A DNA stretch of 64,000 nucleotides from Lineus longissimus (GCF_910592395.1 NC_088318.1:5666756-5730755), one strand, 5' to 3'. Counted from the stretch's first letter, positions 44,361-56,274 are shown. Notes: generated by a model not told the origin, from the letters alone. Translations and numbers: made by a program.

Positions 44361-45788
44361 CTGTGACTATCTCACCCAAAAAACCAGAGCATGCTCCGCA
44401 CAAAACAGTGAACTCTTCACTGTCTCCATTTTACGCTCACACAGTAGACAGTTCACAGTTGGCCAGATGCTTTCGCCGTCTATTATCCGCTTCATGAACT
44501 AACAATGAGTGGGCTTACCCTTTTTAGCCACCAATAATTACCAAAGCTTTTAAAGCTGCCAACGCATTTTTCTGGGGCAATTTGGAAAAGATTGTTGGAG
44601 TTTGGTGGTGCACACACACACACGCTCACAGATTATTCATTAAACATCAAACAGTTTTAACAAACTCAACTCCACTAATTTCCATTAGTTTGTTTTTTTG
44701 GTTATCAACAATTTATGTTTTTCCCCCGTTGTTTTTTTTTTAAATTTTAGACGCTGATTTCCTGTATTACTGTGAAATATTGACCTCGTCTCCACTCTTT
44801 CGCGGCATTGCCTACCCATTCCCCAAGCGTCAAAATAGGTAACTGAGGCCACCTATTAAGTCACTCTGCAAAATTTAAATGGTATAGTCTAATAAAAAGC
44901 GTCACGACCAGACACCTGAGAAGTGTCCGACAACAACCTGAGAAGTGTGCTTCCGCGCGTTACGTCAGACTTGTTGGATTAATGATCAAGCTTCATTATA
45001 CGTTGCCCAGCCTATATTGAAATCGTTTCACCATAATAAATTCCTTTTGAAAATTTGATTGAAAATGTTGTCTCTTTTTATGGTTTTGGATGAATTATCC
45101 AGGGAACTATTTTGATGCAAATTGCCTTTGTTTCATTCGCTCGATTCGTGATTCGATGCGAGGCTACTCGTCGCGCTATATTGTTTTAAGTAGCATCCGC
45201 CAAATACTCGATCGTTTCATGGAGGTGACTAGCTTCTACTTTTTGCTCGCATAGTGTATTCTTTCGGTACGTATGTCTCTCCTCTGAAACGATAGACTGC
45301 TAATCCATCTCATGATATAAAGGGGCTTCAAATCACAGCCGAAATTCCATCCGTAAAAAAACACTGGGTTAGGCCTACGTGTATTCTCTACAGATGCAGA
45401 CCTGAGTACATGTACGATTCAGGCATACAATGTACGAAAAAAACGCACTTGTACGACCTTCCGAATTCAAATTTCAAAATACGATTTTTCATTTTTCCCA
45501 AAATACGATTTTCTTGAAAACCGCTAATTTGAATTTCGCGCCAAAGGAATAAGGAGTAGATCGTTAGACGGTAGTCTTGCACACCGATCGAAACTAGCAT
45601 GTTTTTGAAACAAAGAATGAAGAGAAATATTGGGCGAACTGGTATTTATACTGTGTGAGACTTGCGCAATCACGGTAAGTCACCGAATATGCGGGTTCTG
45701 CGCATCCTTCATTATCGATTCAGCATCTGACAGCGGTTCATTCATATGGTGGCTTTGATTTGTGTTCTGTTTGATATTTGGCAATATT
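44361..45788. other. no gene seen
   Basis: Between the piggyBac finger and hAT-2. A short (CA)n at about 44610 and an imperfect direct repeat of a CCTGAGAAGTGT block near 44920-44950. The last 100 bp before 45789 may be the hAT-2 5' region. Confidence 0.5.
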
Positions 45789-47835
45789 ATGTCAAAGCAA
45801 TATAACCAGGTTTTCCTGGGTAAATACGCCAAGTTCCCGGGGATTGCCCAGTCGGCCAAAGGGGAAAATTTCGCACGCTGCAACTACTGTAAGAGTGACA
45901 TTAGCATCAAACACGGTGGCGAGGATGGCATTTCAAAGCATCTCACTACTGATAAACACAAGCAGTTCGTTTGCGTTCTCAAAGGTACTACAAACATCAA
46001 CACTTTGTTTCATCGCCAAATAGCCGTAGATGACCAGGATCTTGCCGTTATAAGGGCAGAGACTAAGATTGTTGAACTTCTTGTCAATCAGAACATACCT
46101 TTGAGTTCTATGGACGTGTTTTCTAAGGTATTCAGGGAGGCATTCCCAGACTCAAAAATTGCCCAGAAATTTTCTTGTGGCCGCTCCAAATCCACTGCAA
46201 TCGTGAAACAAATTGCTAGTGAGATACAGGGGAAGCTGGGAGAGAAGATGCGGGAGGGACCTTTCAGTTTTGCTACTGATGGATCTAATGATCAGAAGGA
46301 GAAACAGTTCCCAGTAGTGGTAACTACGTTTGATGTAGATATTGGAGTGGAGACCAAACTGCTGTCCGTACCTGTGCTCAATGGTCAGCGTGCAACTGGT
46401 ACGTAAATTTATTTGTACCGGTAGGCTAAATCATTAAATATTGACTGGAATTAAATGTGTATTACAAGTAACTGGAATTTAATGTGTATTACAAGTAACT
46501 GGAATTCTTTTATTTTCTTCAGGAGAGAATATCTATGGTTTGATGGCAACTGAAATGGAGAAGAATGCTGTCTCGTCGGAACATGCTCTGGCTTTCGGCA
46601 CTGATAATGCTAATGTAATGGGTCGGGAGAAAAAAGGGAGTCTTTGCTTACTTACAGCGGCAGAATAAGGATATGTTTCTATCCAGCTGCCCATGCCACC
46701 TGCTTCATCATGCTGCTGAAAGGGCTGCAGCATGCCTCCCATTTAAAGGCGATGAAAAGCTGGTAGAAACATTCTGTTATCTTGACAAGTCCAGCAACCG
46801 GCTTATGGCTCTTGAGAAGTTGCAGAAACTTTATGAGGTTGATCATTTGAAAATACAGAAACATGTTGGGACTAGGTGGCTGAGTGTTGGACGTTGTACT
46901 GATAGAATCCTTGAGAACTGGGAGGCTCTCCACCACCTCTTCAGAGATGCAGCAACACCAGAAGATAATGACACTACCAGGGTTGGTAGGATGTATACAT
47001 TCTATTGTTCACCGACAAATAGGCTTTTCTGTCTGTTTCTGCAGAGCAGTTTGAAAGTGTTTGATGATTGATGTTAACATCCAACTTCAGTCAGATGCCC
47101 CACAGATCCACACTCTCAGAAGAATCCTCAACAAACTGTTGAGAGATCTTCTCATTCGATTTAAAGTACCCGGGGCCCTTCTTGGCAAAGCTGCTACTGA
47201 GGTATATCTCCAGGATGGTGTCGCCCAGAAGAAAGAGGGTGAATTAATCATTGGTGAGAAGGCAAGGGATTTCATCAAGGACAAAGCCAACAATAATCTG
47301 CGTGACAAAAGGGTAGGTAAAATAGATAATAAATTGGCAGAGCTTGCCATTTATATAAGTTATTCCAAGATAACAGCAGCTGAAACCAAAAACAATTACA
47401 TTGCATTACAGGTTGAAGAATTCTATGCTGCTGTCCGGAGGTTCTATGTTGAAGGATGCAAGTACATTCGAGATAAGCTCCCTCTGAAGAATGAGCTTCT
47501 CCCCCATGCTGAGGTTGCAGATGTGGACCCACGTATGAGAGTCCATGGTGTGAGCTTCGAAGATCTGCTCTACTTCCTTCAACGGTTTCCAGTCCTCCTC
47601 CCAGCAGGTAAGATAAGCATCAGGTCCAGAACTTGGTGGTAAAAATGATCCATTTAAACAAATGATGTTCAGAGTAACCTTTTTGAATTTGGCACCCAAC
47701 CCCCTTAGTTAGGGTCTAATGCTTCTACTTTCAGGTGTTTCTAAGGAGACAATTGAGCTCGAGTTTGCAGCTTACCATTGCTCAGATGTCCTGCCCATCA
47801 AAGACCGCATTGACCACTCCTGGGTGGAGATAGCT
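45789..47835 (+). pseudogene. second hAT transposase (hAT-2), truncated by a DIRS insertion
   Basis: Exons 45789-46398, 46523-47607 and 47735-47835 join in phase. The start is a BED-like finger (ARCNYCKSDISIKHGGEDGI, then SKHLTTDKH), followed by VFREAFPDSKIAQKFSCGRS, GPFSFATDGSNDQKEKQFPV (first Asp), ALAFGTDNANVMG (second Asp), CPCHLLHHAAERAA (C-x2-H) and KHVGTRWLSVGRC. Frame breaks: one extra A in an A6 run near 46630-46636 and a 1-nt shift near 47060. The last exon ends in IDHSWVEIAKL where DIRS sequence begins, so the hATC end is absent. Different family from hAT-1. Confidence 0.8.
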
Positions 47836-49361
47836 AAACTGCCCATTTCCTTACAAGAAATGGCCATTTTGTTAGTTCATACTTACCTATGGAACACATT
47901 TGCATGTTACTCCATTTGGGCTCAAACACAAGAGTATCCCTTTAATTTTCTAAAGGAAGAACTGAGTTAACAGCTCGGCCGCCAGGCGGCGCCCTGACCG
48001 ATCCCGCAAGATCGCGCCAATCTTATGCCGCCATATTCAGTCTTAATCTTGAGCGTTAACAAAGAGTATGTCCCGTTTGTGGGGACGGTGGGAGGGCCGT
48101 GTTCCATAGGTAAGTATGAACTAACAAAATGGCCATTTCTTGTAAGGAAATGGGCATTTTGTGTCATTCAAACTTACCTATGGAACACTTTTTCATCGAA
48201 TCCCAGCAACCTATTGGAGGTGGGAAACGAGGACTTACCTAAGGCTGAGCTGTTGTTCCATCAAGGAGGCACCACCGGCATAGTAGCTAAGGAGGACCGC
48301 CAGGGGAAAGAAATGGGGAGAACCGGGGGACTGGTATTTTGATCTCGGTATTACAATTGTATTTATAGAGAGTAATAGACCCATTCTCCGGAAAGCGCTA
48401 GAATTGCATAATAAAAACCATCTTCTTTCCGGCAACAGAGCTTAGAGCAAGTGAGGCATGTTCAAGGGTGTAGAATGAGTTATTGCTAAACAACAATAAG
48501 AAATTGCGTCCTTTCTAGTCCACTAGGGGTTGCCTGGATTGTTGAAGAAAGGGCATATCAAAAAATGGCGCAAGATGCGCGTTTGACTCTTCAATCGGGC
48601 TCCCCCCTCATTTGATCTAGCCAGGATCAAACAACATGCCCCGCAGACACAATTGGGCCGATTGTGTGCATGCAATCTACGAGGGAAGAAACGTCTCGTA
48701 GGTAGAAACGAGAGAATGTGGAGTGATTACTCCAACATGCAGCGGAAACGACTTCTTGAAGAGCAACTCCTCGGTAGTTAGCCCAGGAGGTGGCTAGTGC
48801 TCTAACTTTGTGCGCTGAGATGTTAGCTAGCGCACGAAGATCAGAGGAAGTCCCTAAGGTGTTGTAGGAAAGACGAATAGTCTCCACAATCCACCTTGAA
48901 ATAGTGGCGGCCGCTATCTCTCGTTTATTTCCCTCCTTATAGGACAAAAACAAACGCTCTCTCCCCTGGCAGATACCGGGAGGTTTTGTCCTATTTATGT
49001 AGAACTTTAGGGCCCTGAAGGGACATAAATTTCTGTCAGGAAGATCATAAGAGATCGTTCTTGACAGAGAGGGAATAGTAACCGGGGGCCGAGAGGCGGC
49101 CAGTCCCTGGTTCTTCGCCAGAAAGCCTGGTATGAAAGCCAGGATAACCTCCCCTCCCTCTCTAAAAGCCAGCTTCTTAAAAGAAAGTGCATGGAGCTCT
49201 GATCGCCGTTGGGCGGTAGCCAAGGCTACTAGAAAGACCGTTTTGAGTGTCAGATATTTCATGGATGAAATAGACATGGGTTCAAAAGGATGCCTCATGA
49301 GCACCTTAAGGACAACAGAAAGATCCCATTTAGGGGTGTTGTGAACCGGTCTAGGACGATC
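47836..49361 (-). mobile_element. DIRS element, truncated second copy (DIRS-B)
   Basis: Colinear with 32690-34214 of DIRS-A at a constant offset of about 15,147 bp and nearly identical, including the paired inverted segments at its 3' end. It keeps the 3' terminus and the last ~240 codons of the recombinase (48627-49361; SAHKVRALATSW, YLRDVSS, so His, Arg and Tyr are kept). It ends abruptly at a (CCAT)n tract at 49362-49378. Same orientation as DIRS-A. Confidence 0.85.
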
Positions 49362-49378
49362 CATCCATCCATCCATAC

Positions 49379-51529
49379 CGGGAAGGCCTAGCCACTTCGT
49401 TGACGGTGCTAAATTAGGAGTTGCCCAAGGTGAGCTTAGAAATGAAAAATCAGCGCGATCCGACCTGTATTAAGAGAATGAGGTCATTGAGCGTTTAGAT
49501 TTCTTTCCCTTTTTACCTCCGTCTACAGAGCAAATATTGTTTTCAAATGTGGCTGAATATTTTTTGATAGTTTTTCATTTTTACTTTTAATGGAATTAAT
49601 ATAGTTTTCACCGCCAGTTGGCGCTGCAGGCACATTGACTGAATTTTGGCGATTTCAAATTTGGCGGTGACTCAACTTTTTTGCAAGCAGTGCCGCTGAT
49701 TGGCCGATCGATAGAAGAGATGCCACCGTTTAAAAATGGCGGTAGTTGCTGCTTCAATGAAGGTGAGTGAAATTTCTCATGTTCAATCGGTTGATACTCT
49801 TTTAATCAACATGACCATGTACTTGAAACTTCTTTAGGTACTGAAAAGAGTCTGTATAATTCAGATTTATCAATAGTTTTTTATAATATTGCGGAACTTT
49901 TGTGCACAAATTAGCAAAAGTTGGTGCTCGTCTAATGTCATTTTAGAGCGAAATAATTTGTTTCTGTCGACCTCTACCAGTGAAAAATCGCTTGCATAGC
50001 TTCGAATTTTTGTGAAAATAAGTATCTGAACTTGGTTTCAAATAGTCTAGAGAGTTACCTTTGTGGTGATACATATGGTATGCGATAGATATTTGTGGAA
50101 TTTGTGAAATTCAGTTTTCAAACGTGCCGATGATGCAAGCGATCTCGCGTGAATTTTGCAAGTCCTGATATGTCGACCGGGTGTCAAAAATCACTCGCCT
50201 AAATTCAATTCAAAGATCGAAAATAATATCTGAACTAAGTTTCAAATAGCCTACGCAATTATCATTTCGGTGATATATAATGCATGCATGTAATAATTGA
50301 TTAATCTGCCTAAAACGTGCAATTGAAACGGCGAAAGATCTTGATAAACACTCTGGTGGTGGTCGCACTAAATAACGACCGGTAGGGCCCGGAGTCTGGG
50401 GGAGAAAAAAAGGTAGCGCCCGGAGGTTGAATCGGGATTTTTATGCACTTTTAACTGTATATATATGTTGTTTAGATGTATTTCTAACAGTTCCGTAACT
50501 TTGATGACCAAGCTTGCACCCAAAGTTGGTAAAATTGATGCTTGTTTATGGACTGCGCTAGCGACCGGAGAATTCGCTACGGCCATTCTGGCTATGGTCC
50601 CTGAGTTGTTGTGGTTGGCAATTTTCCAACAAATCTCGCCATTTACGTTTGTTTTCTCCCTGTCTGGTCATTGGCTGTGACAACAATTATTTTAAAAATC
50701 ACATTATGACATCGTAGTAAGAATTCCACTGCAGTTTCGTTACGCAGCAATGCTCATGTTTTTTGTTTGCAATCCTGTACTGTCTGTACACTGCGCTGTG
50801 CATGGCTGTGCTGTAGGCTGTAAAAAAACGATAGCCTAGCCCTAGGATAGGCTTAGAGTATAACTCATGATTCATTTGATGGACACCTTATTTGATAGTA
50901 CCTCATCATTAAGTCCACTAGATCCTGTTCTGTCACATGTCGTAGACGATAGACAATTTTCAAAACGTAGTACACCACTCGCTCATCTTTAAGCCCAGCT
51001 CTCGGCTCACATCATGTGGGCATGGTTGGCTGTTGAGTGTTATGGTTCAGTCTGTGAGACTAATTAAAAGAGGTTACACAGTCTTTTATTTTGAATTGGA
51101 AAACAGCCCACAGGACTGACTTTTCACTGAGTTATAAGTGTGCCCTTCGAAGGTTAAGTCTCTTTCTAGATTCGCTTCTAGATGCCTTGATCAGGATATC
51201 ATCTGACAAATGCCTGATCAAGCACAGACTGTATCCGGTGGTGTACATTTCCCCGTCTATGTAACCCTTTTTTATTCAGTCAGTGTTAATTTCTTTTCTC
51301 TTTTTTTACAGATTAACTGTTGTTGGTTATTGCAAGAGGAGTCGTTGGCACATTTCAAGTCCAGGAAAGCACTTGCTGTTTCCACATTCAGAATAAGGTG
51401 TGCTTACTCGTTTTACTGCTTTCCATTCCCGGAGAGCGTTATCAAATATCTGCCGCAAGGCATCAATTATCTGCCGCAAGGTGTTTCAAATATCTGCCGA
51501 AAGGCATCAAATATCTGTCGCACCAATAA
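49379..51529. other. mostly non-coding; one candidate first exon
   Basis: A nine-codon candidate first exon (49736-49762: ATGGCGG start context, donor gtgagt) suggests a transcription start, but I cannot find a convincing second exon; the nearest acceptor-preceded open stretch is near 51311. The rest shows no gene. Confidence 0.35.
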
Positions 51530-52024
51530 AGTTCATTTTGTTAACCAACTCTTTATCTTCTTTTCTTCACATACAAAAAAGACCATCCCAAACATTTGGC
51601 TGCATCCACTTCATCAATGTCCAGATAACAGTCGGTTCATTTGACCATTGTAAAGCACCAGGCCCCACCTCACAAAATACACTGTAATAATTATGTACCT
51701 TGTGTCCATGTGCATGTTATTAGTTCCACCTACGCTGCATGAAGACAAGGACTCCACTCTTTGACGTCACCACACAACTCCTTGACGTCATCACACACCC
51801 CACTACTGCAACGGCAATAGAAATGACTTTACGTCATAATAGCAGGGTGACGTCAACTCAGTACTTCAGCATGCCCTGATATAGCAAGAAGGTCTTTTGC
51901 ACCAGCACTTCTGCGTGCTAGACGTTACAGCTTCACGTTGCCTCATAATAACAGGGTACCAACACTTGGCCCTTGCCTTCACCTATCCATTTCAGCTGAG
52001 CGCCAGGCCCTTGGGCCTCTTGTT
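51530..52024 (-). repeat. R2 repeat, partial reverse copy
   Basis: Right end (51992-52024) is the reverse complement of the R2 left terminus. Shares the AATAAAGTT, CTCTTTATCTT and CATCCCAAACA blocks with 18840-19292. Reiterated short blocks (AAATATCTGCCG) near 51447-51520 lie just outside. Confidence 0.65.
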
Positions 52025-52140
52025 GCTTTGTGCGTATATTTGATTGTTGCATCACCATACCATACCAACCTGAGATTTAGGTATATTTCACTCCTTCATC
52101 TTTGAAATATCTGGAGGCGTAGTGTACTTAAAACAACTGG

Positions 52141-52680
52141 TTGTACCAGGATGTTACTTTTCTCGGTCGCCTGAAATCACCCCTAATTAAATTCCAACTA
52201 ATTTTCAACATGCTCAATCACCCCTCAGCTTTAGGTAAAGAGCTGTTTAGGAGTGGCTTACCATCAGAAATTCAATACATTTTCCCGCAAACCGAAGAAG
52301 AATTGCGCCGAGCGCAAGAAAAAATATTCGAAAAAAACCCAGGCTCCTCCCGTTCAAGCTGCGAGGACAATTTACCCAGTACCTGTCAAGGTGTTCGAAA
52401 ACCAACTCGGCCGGTCAAAGTACCTACAACTGGAGGCAAACGCCAGAAGGGCAAAACTAAAAGTACATGTACGAATTGACAATTAGATAACTCGTCTCCG
52501 GTCGCGTACGAATTGGAGACGAGTTATCCCTACAGAGCAAGAGATTTTGCCACGCCTGTCAACAAAAATGTAAGTGTTATAGAAAAGTACGATAAACTTG
52601 CTCGCTTTCGACTTGAAAAACGTGCAGTCAGACAATACGACCAAGTTTTGAATTTTTTAACACTCGAACTAATTTGAAAT
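52141..52680 (+). pseudogene. orphan coding remnant, unknown family
   Basis: Protein-like sequence continues through two frame changes: PLIKFQLIFNMLNHPSALGK and GLPSEIQYIFPQTEEELRRA in one frame, then (after an A7 run near 52330) TIYPVPVKVFENQLGRSKYL, then after a stop ETSYPYRARDFATPVNKN and LEKRAVRQYDQVLNFLTLE. I recognise no family. It looks like one former protein broken by a homopolymer shift and a stop. Confidence 0.35.
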
Positions 52681-53812
52681 TGAAGCAGATCGTCAAGAAG
52701 TTTCAATAAACAGATCAAAATATCATGTAGAAATAACTAGTTTGCGTAATATACCGATCTCGCATACGCACGGCAATTAGTCTTGTTTCGAGTAGTATGT
52801 TTTTAGTCTTGTGTAAATAACTCCTGCTTAGAGAGTTATGTTTAAACTAATAGAACATAAGACCAGTGATTACTTATGATTTTTGTTCTGATGGGAGACT
52901 TATTTTGTTGTTGTTTTTTTTTTCGTTTCAGTGAAATTGCCTTTTTGAATAGGGAGTGATTTGATATGCAAGTACTGCATTGAGGGAGACGATGGCAGCC
53001 GTTCACAGAGTTCAATAATTACATCAGGCAGATGCGTTTTTCGCTCGTCAAGCCGTATTTAAAATGTTCCTTAGGGCCAGGTAGTTTTTCAGTTTCGGCC
53101 ACCACCACTTAAAAGGAAACTGTGTATGGACCTGAAAAAGGTATTTAACACTAAGAAAACGGCACGTGTTAGTCTTACCCCTCGCGGGTGGACTACGAAA
53201 CGGTATGAGGATTTTACCATAGCTGTATCTAAAAGGCTCTTCGTAAATATATACTCACAGTATTGGTTATGAAACGAGGGATTTCATCGGATTCTTGCGT
53301 ATCTTGATGTTGACGTGGCAATTTGGTGTCCACTGCGCCTGCATGACCACAACTGAATGAAGAGATCATTCAGGGACTGTCTGACAGCTGTGATAATTGA
53401 CCCGACGTCATGACATCATGATGACCTCATGACATCCTTGTGACCGTAGCCTGAGCCTGCATGCTCTGTTGCTCATGGCAACAAGAGAGGACCAAAATGA
53501 AGGATTTTGGCTACTGGGCACCGTGCACTGATGGTATGAAGCAACCATGTGTGCCTGATAGGTCATGAAGGTGCAGGAAATGCGGTTTCGTCAAGAGAGA
53601 CTCATCAGATGCGTGTGGGGAAAAAGAAATACGTTTGGATATACAGAGGTATCCTGATAGCGGGACCGCAAGGAGTAAATTTCTCCCCTTGATTGACCTA
53701 GAGTAGATCTTGGTCACTCCATCCAGGCAGTATGGCCTGCTGAAGGGCGGTCTGAGCCAAGCAGTTGGCAAAAAGTGGGTCTAGATGGTTAAAAGTTTAA
53801 CCTGTGTGCCTA

Positions 53813-53925
53813 AAGAAGACACGTGAAACCGGAGAGGTTGAAACAGCTAAATACTATTTCCCTCCGTATACTTATTTCCTTTACTATCCAGCTGTTTCAA
53901 CCTCTCCGGTTTCACGTGTCTTCTT
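53813..53925. repeat. perfect 36-bp inverted repeat
   Basis: Arms 53813-53848 and 53890-53925 are exact reverse complements around a 41-nt loop (53849-53889). The surrounding sequence shows no other repeat. Exact pairing over 36 bp implies recent formation, selection, or an assembly artefact. Confidence 0.85.
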
Positions 53926-54159
53926 GTGAATATTTTTCAGATCACCAAGCTGAATATTTCTTCAAAGTTTCGGACCTGACTCCTAGGCAATTGAATTCAT
54001 TGCGCAGTCGCTATACGGTTATCTCAAGCGAACAATCTCAAGATGATACCTAAATGAATTATTGTCCAATCTGCTACGTTTGACGTAGACTTTTGTAATT
54101 TTTTCTCAAGTTTCTCAATAGAATGTTCTGGTGGTGCAATTAAAATAGACAGTTTAGAT

Positions 54160-54453
54160 TTGATGGTACCATTGCAGACACTCACCAGTTCCTACTCCCT
54201 GTTTTCACCCGCTTTTAGTTCACGTTTTGTAGATACTGTTGCAAAATATACAGGACTGCGCATTGCTTTGAGTGTTGGTAAAACCGACTTGCCCGAGGAT
54301 GTAAAGTATTATCTAGGAGACGATGCATCTAACTCAACGTTAGATGTTATTTACATCACACGTTTTTTGAAGGAAGATCTTCTTGACTTAACGATGGCAT
54401 TTGTTCCGGCTGTGTGCTCTGGACTGGTGAATCAACCAGACTTAAAACTTTAG
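54160..54453 (+). other. unassigned ORF, 97 codons
   Basis: Reads SSYSLFSPAFSSRFVDTVAK, then VGKTDLPEDVKYYLGDDASN and LDVIYITRFLKEDLLDL before a TAG. Protein-like but not recognised; a coding-looking fragment (53927-54053) precedes it. Both lie between the 36-bp hairpin and an R1 terminus. Confidence 0.3.
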
Positions 54454-54485
54454 CAGCATACAGGCTAAATTTGCACACCAATTAC

Positions 54486-54538
54486 TCATGAAATGGTCCA
54501 GGGACCATGTGCTCACCTGTGTCAAAGGGGAGGCTATG
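54486..54538 (+). repeat. R1 left terminus (copy E), diverged
   Basis: ATGAAATGGTCCAGGGACCA followed by TGTGCTCACCT: the R1 left end with a 7-bp stem (54493-54499 with 54502-54508) that differs from copies A-C by paired changes preserving the stem. Only about 50 bp of R1 is recognisable; the endonuclease remnant follows on the other strand. Confidence 0.7.
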
Positions 54539-54945
54539 GAGTCAGTGATTCTGACATTGGTAAAGCTGTATATATCATTTTATGGTCAGACCAGCAATTG
54601 TCAATGATCCCTGTATGGTGCACATGATGTGCATTTGTAAATACAAGGTCTAATTTGGTGTGGTAATCAGTTGTTTCTTCAGTGACTGTTTGCTTCATGT
54701 TATATTCCTGAAGAAAGAATTTTTCAAGTTTAGCATTGAAATTTTCACCTCCCACTATTGAATTCATGTTGAAGTCACCAAGAATGACATATGTTTCAGT
54801 TGGCTGGTATGATCGGAGGCAGGTGGAGAGATTATCAGTGACATGTTGAAATGAACATTGGGGTGATGCATAAACAATTAATATGTGGAATATTTCGGGT
54901 GAATTTCGGGAGTGGATACATGTATATATTGGTATGCCCTATCCT
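54534..54945 (-). pseudogene. endonuclease/exonuclease/phosphatase (EEP) domain remnant
   Basis: On the minus strand, one open stretch reads ILIVYASPQCSFQHV, then YVILGDFNMNSIVGG, TEETTDYHTKLDLVFTN and DNCWSDHKMIYTAL before a stop at 54534. The (V/I)Y.SP, GDFN, (T)TDY..LDLVF and SDH blocks are the C-terminal half of the Mg-dependent EEP nuclease fold. The TTDYxT-DLVFTN form followed by a short end resembles the endonuclease fused to Rep/helicase in Helentrons and related PIF1-linked nucleases more than typical LINE endonucleases. The N-terminal half is not visible upstream. No RT or helicase is seen nearby. Confidence 0.65.
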
Positions 54946-55669
54946 GGCGCTGTGCATTTGCCATTGTCAAGATAGGGGTGATCTGTCATTTTCATTTCGG
55001 GCTGGGCAGCCCGAGTGGTAATATGAGAAGTCAGGTTAGTGTCCCTTTAAAGTGTGGGTAAAACATGATTGAGAAACTAAATAGAGCCTAACACTACAGG
55101 CTCCTCTGCACACAGGCCAGCACCAGCATAGGCCTGGAAGCATGCGGATGATGCACACACACTGCCCAGTGCATTATCACATGGTCCTCCTGTGAAATGT
55201 CAACAGTGAATAATCTGCACCAGAATGACATAATTTTGAGAGAAATTGGAGAAATTAATATTTCTTATTGTACTATAGTTCATGAACAATGAAACTGACA
55301 GTGATCTTTGAGTTGGGAAGGTTTATAGTGGTTAAAATTTGGACTTTACCTTTAACTAAGTTTTCTCTCAGCTGCTCAGTGTCACTCTCTGTAGTAATCT
55401 GACCAATTGTGCAATAACCACAAGGGCCTCTAGCAATAAGTGGTAGAGGGGTTAATGCATTGCTAAAATGGGGTTTGGTCTGCTCTCACTCTGTTGTTAC
55501 ACCTGCCTTGGAAGTTCTTAGAGTTCTAGTGTTGTAAGAGGGGAAGGAGGAGGAGGGGAGGAGGTGGGGTCAGGGGTGGGGTCAGGGGTAGGGTCAGGGG
55601 TGGGGTCAGGGGTGGGGTCAGGGGTGGGGTCAGGGGTGGGTGGGTCAGAGGGGGATGAAAAGGGGCAGG
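54946..55669. other. no gene; contains a G-rich minisatellite
   Basis: No coding signal except the possible decayed N-terminal side of the EEP domain. The minisatellite at 55556-55652 is the main feature. Confidence 0.45.
55556..55652. repeat. G-rich minisatellite, 12-bp unit
   Basis: About seven copies of GTGGGGTCAGGG with small changes. Runs of four G separated by short loops make it a strong G-quadruplex candidate on the plus strand; the minus strand reads as a Pro-Thr-Asp repeat by chance. Confidence 0.8.
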
Positions 55670-56274
55670 TGAGCCAAAAAATGAATGCGGAGGATATATG
55701 ATGTAACACTGCAAGAAGTACCTGCCATATTTTATTCAAATTTTTCAGACGTAGGCGAGTAATCGCATATTTTCATTGTTGACCATTGGCCCCCTATTGG
55801 CCAAACCGTAAATCGTATGACGCCACGATTCAGTCTCTGAGTAAAGGTCACCCAATGGTATATATGTACCAAGTTTGAGTTCAATAGCCTCAGCGGTTAC
55901 AAAACGTGCCACCATTGACTAACAGCGGTGCCGTCGGCGAACTTTGACCTATCTTACCTTGAAAATTAGGTCAAATCAAAAACCCGGAGGATATGTGATG
56001 TCCCATTAGTAGAAGTACCTACCATATTTTTTTCAAATTTTTCGGACCAGTAATAAGGGAGAAAACGCATTTCTTCATTTTTTACCTTTGGCCCCCTGGT
56101 GGCCAAACCGTGAAACATATGAGACCGCGTTTTGGTCTCTGAGTAGTGGTCACCAAGGGGTACATGTGTACTAAGTTTCAGTTCAGTGGCTTCAGCGGTA
56201 ACAAAACGTGCCACCCATGTCTAACGACGACGGACGCTGCGTGATGGTAAAGGCTCACAGGTGAGCCAAAAACC
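55670..56274 (+). repeat. R1-related repeat, copy F (two modules)
   Basis: Two modules with the GGCCCCCTGGTGGCCAAACC palindrome, the GGGGTACATGTGTACTAAGT block and AAACGTGCCAC, ending in the hairpin GGCTCAC-AG-GTGAGCC (56252-56267) and CAAAAA. A GTGAGCCAAAAAA half-terminus at 55671-55683 marks an older end. It abuts the Ty3/gypsy fragment directly. Confidence 0.75.

Noticed and set aside
51210-51687. Overlapping frames of 95-144 codons
   Set aside because: Composition is low-quality and repetitive (AAATATCTGCCG block), with no family match or consistent splicing.
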